Source: Acidimicrobiia bacterium (lineage in GTDB: Bacteria; Actinomycetota; Acidimicrobiia; Spongiisociales; UBA5794). From it: a stretch of 7,248 nucleotides of DNA. Within the stretch, counting starts at the first letter, position 1. Each line of letters opens with the position of its first letter. Positions 6,689 through 7,248 of the stretch are shown here, one piece after another. The notes beneath the pieces were generated by a model. The model did no database searches and was not told where the DNA came from. It saw nothing but the letters and a program-made list of their open reading frames with translations. Where the stretch lies: NCBI GenBank assembly GCA_030618675.1, contig JAUXCV010000078.1, forward strand, positions 1-7,248. The letters are read 5' to 3'. Position numbers and translations under genes: made by a program.

Positions 6689-6762
6689 TCGGGCTGGCCG
6701 GATTTGAACCGGCGACCTCGTGACCCCCAGTCACGCGCGCTGCCATGCTGCGCCACAGCCCG
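6689..6762 (-). tRNA. tRNA-Pro (anticodon GGG)
   Basis: On the minus strand the sequence folds as a full cloverleaf. The acceptor arm CGGGCTG pairs with CAGCCCG over seven base pairs. The D arm is GGCGCAGC-ATGGCA-GCGC. The anticodon stem CGTGA/TCACG encloses the loop CTGGGGG, placing GGG at 34-36 (plus-strand 6728-6726), with T33 and G37 as expected for proline tRNAs. The T arm is GCCGG-TTCAAAT-CCGGC. The discriminator base is A (complement of 6689), and CCA is not encoded. It reads CCC, and by wobble CCU, proline codons. It lies downstream of the acidic repeat gene on the same strand, with about 50 bases between them. Confidence 0.96.
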
Positions 6763-6782
6763 GACTACGGCATCCTACCCTC

Positions 6783-6797
6783 GGCTTCGACGAAGCC
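6783..6797 (-). terminator. Hairpin after the acidic repeat gene, possible terminator
   Basis: GGCTTC (6783-6788) and GAAGCC (6792-6797) pair around three bases, on the minus strand 16 bases after the TAG of the repeat gene. Neighbouring CCCTC (6778-6782) and GAGGG (6805-6809) can extend or compete with it. It lies between the repeat gene and tRNA-Pro, so it probably separates the two transcripts. There is no U-tract. Confidence 0.4.
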
Positions 6798-6813
6798 TCC
6801 CGAGGAGGGTTGC

Positions 6814-7248
6814 CTATTCTTCGATTTCGATCTCTTCGACGGCAATCGCAGCCACGTCGGGGATGCCGTCACCGTCCAGATCCACTGCAACAACCTCGGC
6901 CACCACGGCCTCGACGTGATCGAGGGATCCGTCACCGTCCAGATCGATACCGGTCGCTTCGACCACGACCGTCTCTGCAACGTCCGGGAGGCCGTCCCCT
7001 GTCGTGTCGTAGGCAACCGTCGTTGTTTCGGTGATCTCGATCGAGTCGGGCGTCCCGTCACCGTCGAGATCCATGACTACCTGCTCGGTCACCACTCGGG
7101 TGCCGACGTCCGGTACGCCGTCGCCATCCACGTCGACAACGGCCTCGGCGATCGTCGTCGTCTCGATGATGTCGGGAACTCCGTCTCCGTCGACATCGAT
7201 CTCGCGCACCTCGGTGCTGGTTACTGCGACTCCGTCGGCGATCCCGTC
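6814..7248 (-). CDS. Acidic protein with 21-residue DxDGDGxPD repeats, 5' end outside window
   Basis: The minus-strand frame is open from the window edge (7248) to TAG at 6816-6814, giving 144 C-terminal residues; the start is beyond the window. It consists of tandem repeats, each with an aspartate-rich loop (DVDGDGVPD, DLDGDGTPD, DTTGDGLPD, DLDGDGSLD, DLDGDGIPD) followed by about 12 residues rich in V, E, T and A that look like a short beta strand. Loop first residues fall at 18, 39, 60, 81, 102 and 123 of the visible part, an exact period of 21. The window edge cuts a further copy (DGIAD). D at loop positions 1, 3, 5 and 9 is the pattern of calcium-binding loops in thrombospondin type 3, dockerin and FG-GAP/VCBS families. 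No Cys, no membrane anchor and no sorting signal are visible; the end is EEIEIEE. A secreted or surface calcium-binding protein is likely, but the specific role is unknown. A GTG at 7209 is internal and not a needed start. Confidence 0.85.
   Translation of the reverse strand, partial: DGIADGVAVTSTEVREIDVDGDGVPDIIETTTIAEAVVDVDGDGVPDVGTRVVTEQVVMDLDGDGTPDSIEITETTTVAYDTTGDGLPDVAETVVVEATGIDLDGDGSLDHVEAVVAEVVAVDLDGDGIPDVAAIAVEEIEIEE
6859..7248 (-). repeat. 63-bp tandem coding repeats
   Basis: The DNA under the DxDGDGxPD loops repeats every 63 bases. For example, GTCACCGTCCAGATC occurs at 6868 and again at 6931 on the plus strand, with diverged copies at the following steps. The copies are in frame, and the loops are far better conserved than the linkers between them, which indicates protein-level selection on old duplications and not a recent expansion. 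Confidence 0.75.

Noticed and set aside
6859..7248. CRISPR-like periodic repeat
   Set aside because: The 63-base period is in frame and codes for regular Asp-rich loops; the copies are diverged and there are no unique spacers.

Overview
The window reads as a piece of a high-GC actinobacterial chromosome. Codons are rich in G and C in the third position, a GTG start is likely for one gene, and the tRNA gene does not encode its CCA end. An Acidimicrobiia-like origin is possible, but that is an impression of style and not a demonstration.

Layout from left to right. Positions 1-114 (+) hold the last 37 codons of a probable small membrane protein. Positions 115-350 hold no credible gene but contain two strong hairpins. 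Positions 351-672 (-) hold a broken MarR-type transcriptional regulator whose helix-turn-helix, wing and C-terminal helix are recognisable only if two single-base frameshifts are repaired. Positions 680-6566 (+) hold the main feature, a three-gene operon joined by two ATGA stop/start overlaps. Its order is Cache-HAMP-cyclase-like receptor, MscS-family channel with a C-terminal cyclic-nucleotide-binding-like domain, then a second, paralogous Cache-HAMP-cyclase-like receptor. After it come a convergent hairpin terminator (6652-6680), a tRNA-Pro(GGG) gene on the minus strand (6689-6762), and the 3' part of a minus-strand gene (6814-7248). That gene encodes acidic DxDGDGxPD repeats with an exact 21-residue period.

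How the genes may work together. On domain architecture alone the operon looks like a complete circuit: two extracellular ligand sensors, each with an output cyclase, on either side of a cyclic-nucleotide-gated MscS channel. Residue by residue, however, the signalling chemistry appears eroded in all three proteins. The first cyclase domain keeps the substrate Lys, the second metal Asp and the adenine-selecting Asp but lacks the transition-state Asn and Arg. The second lacks essentially all of these. The channel's cyclic-nucleotide-binding domain lacks the usual ribose-binding Glu and phosphate-binding Arg. The best reading is a conserved-looking sensor/channel/sensor module in which the cyclase and nucleotide-binding folds may signal by protein contact or by a non-standard ligand. 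This is inference from motif reading by eye; a structure-based alignment would decide it.
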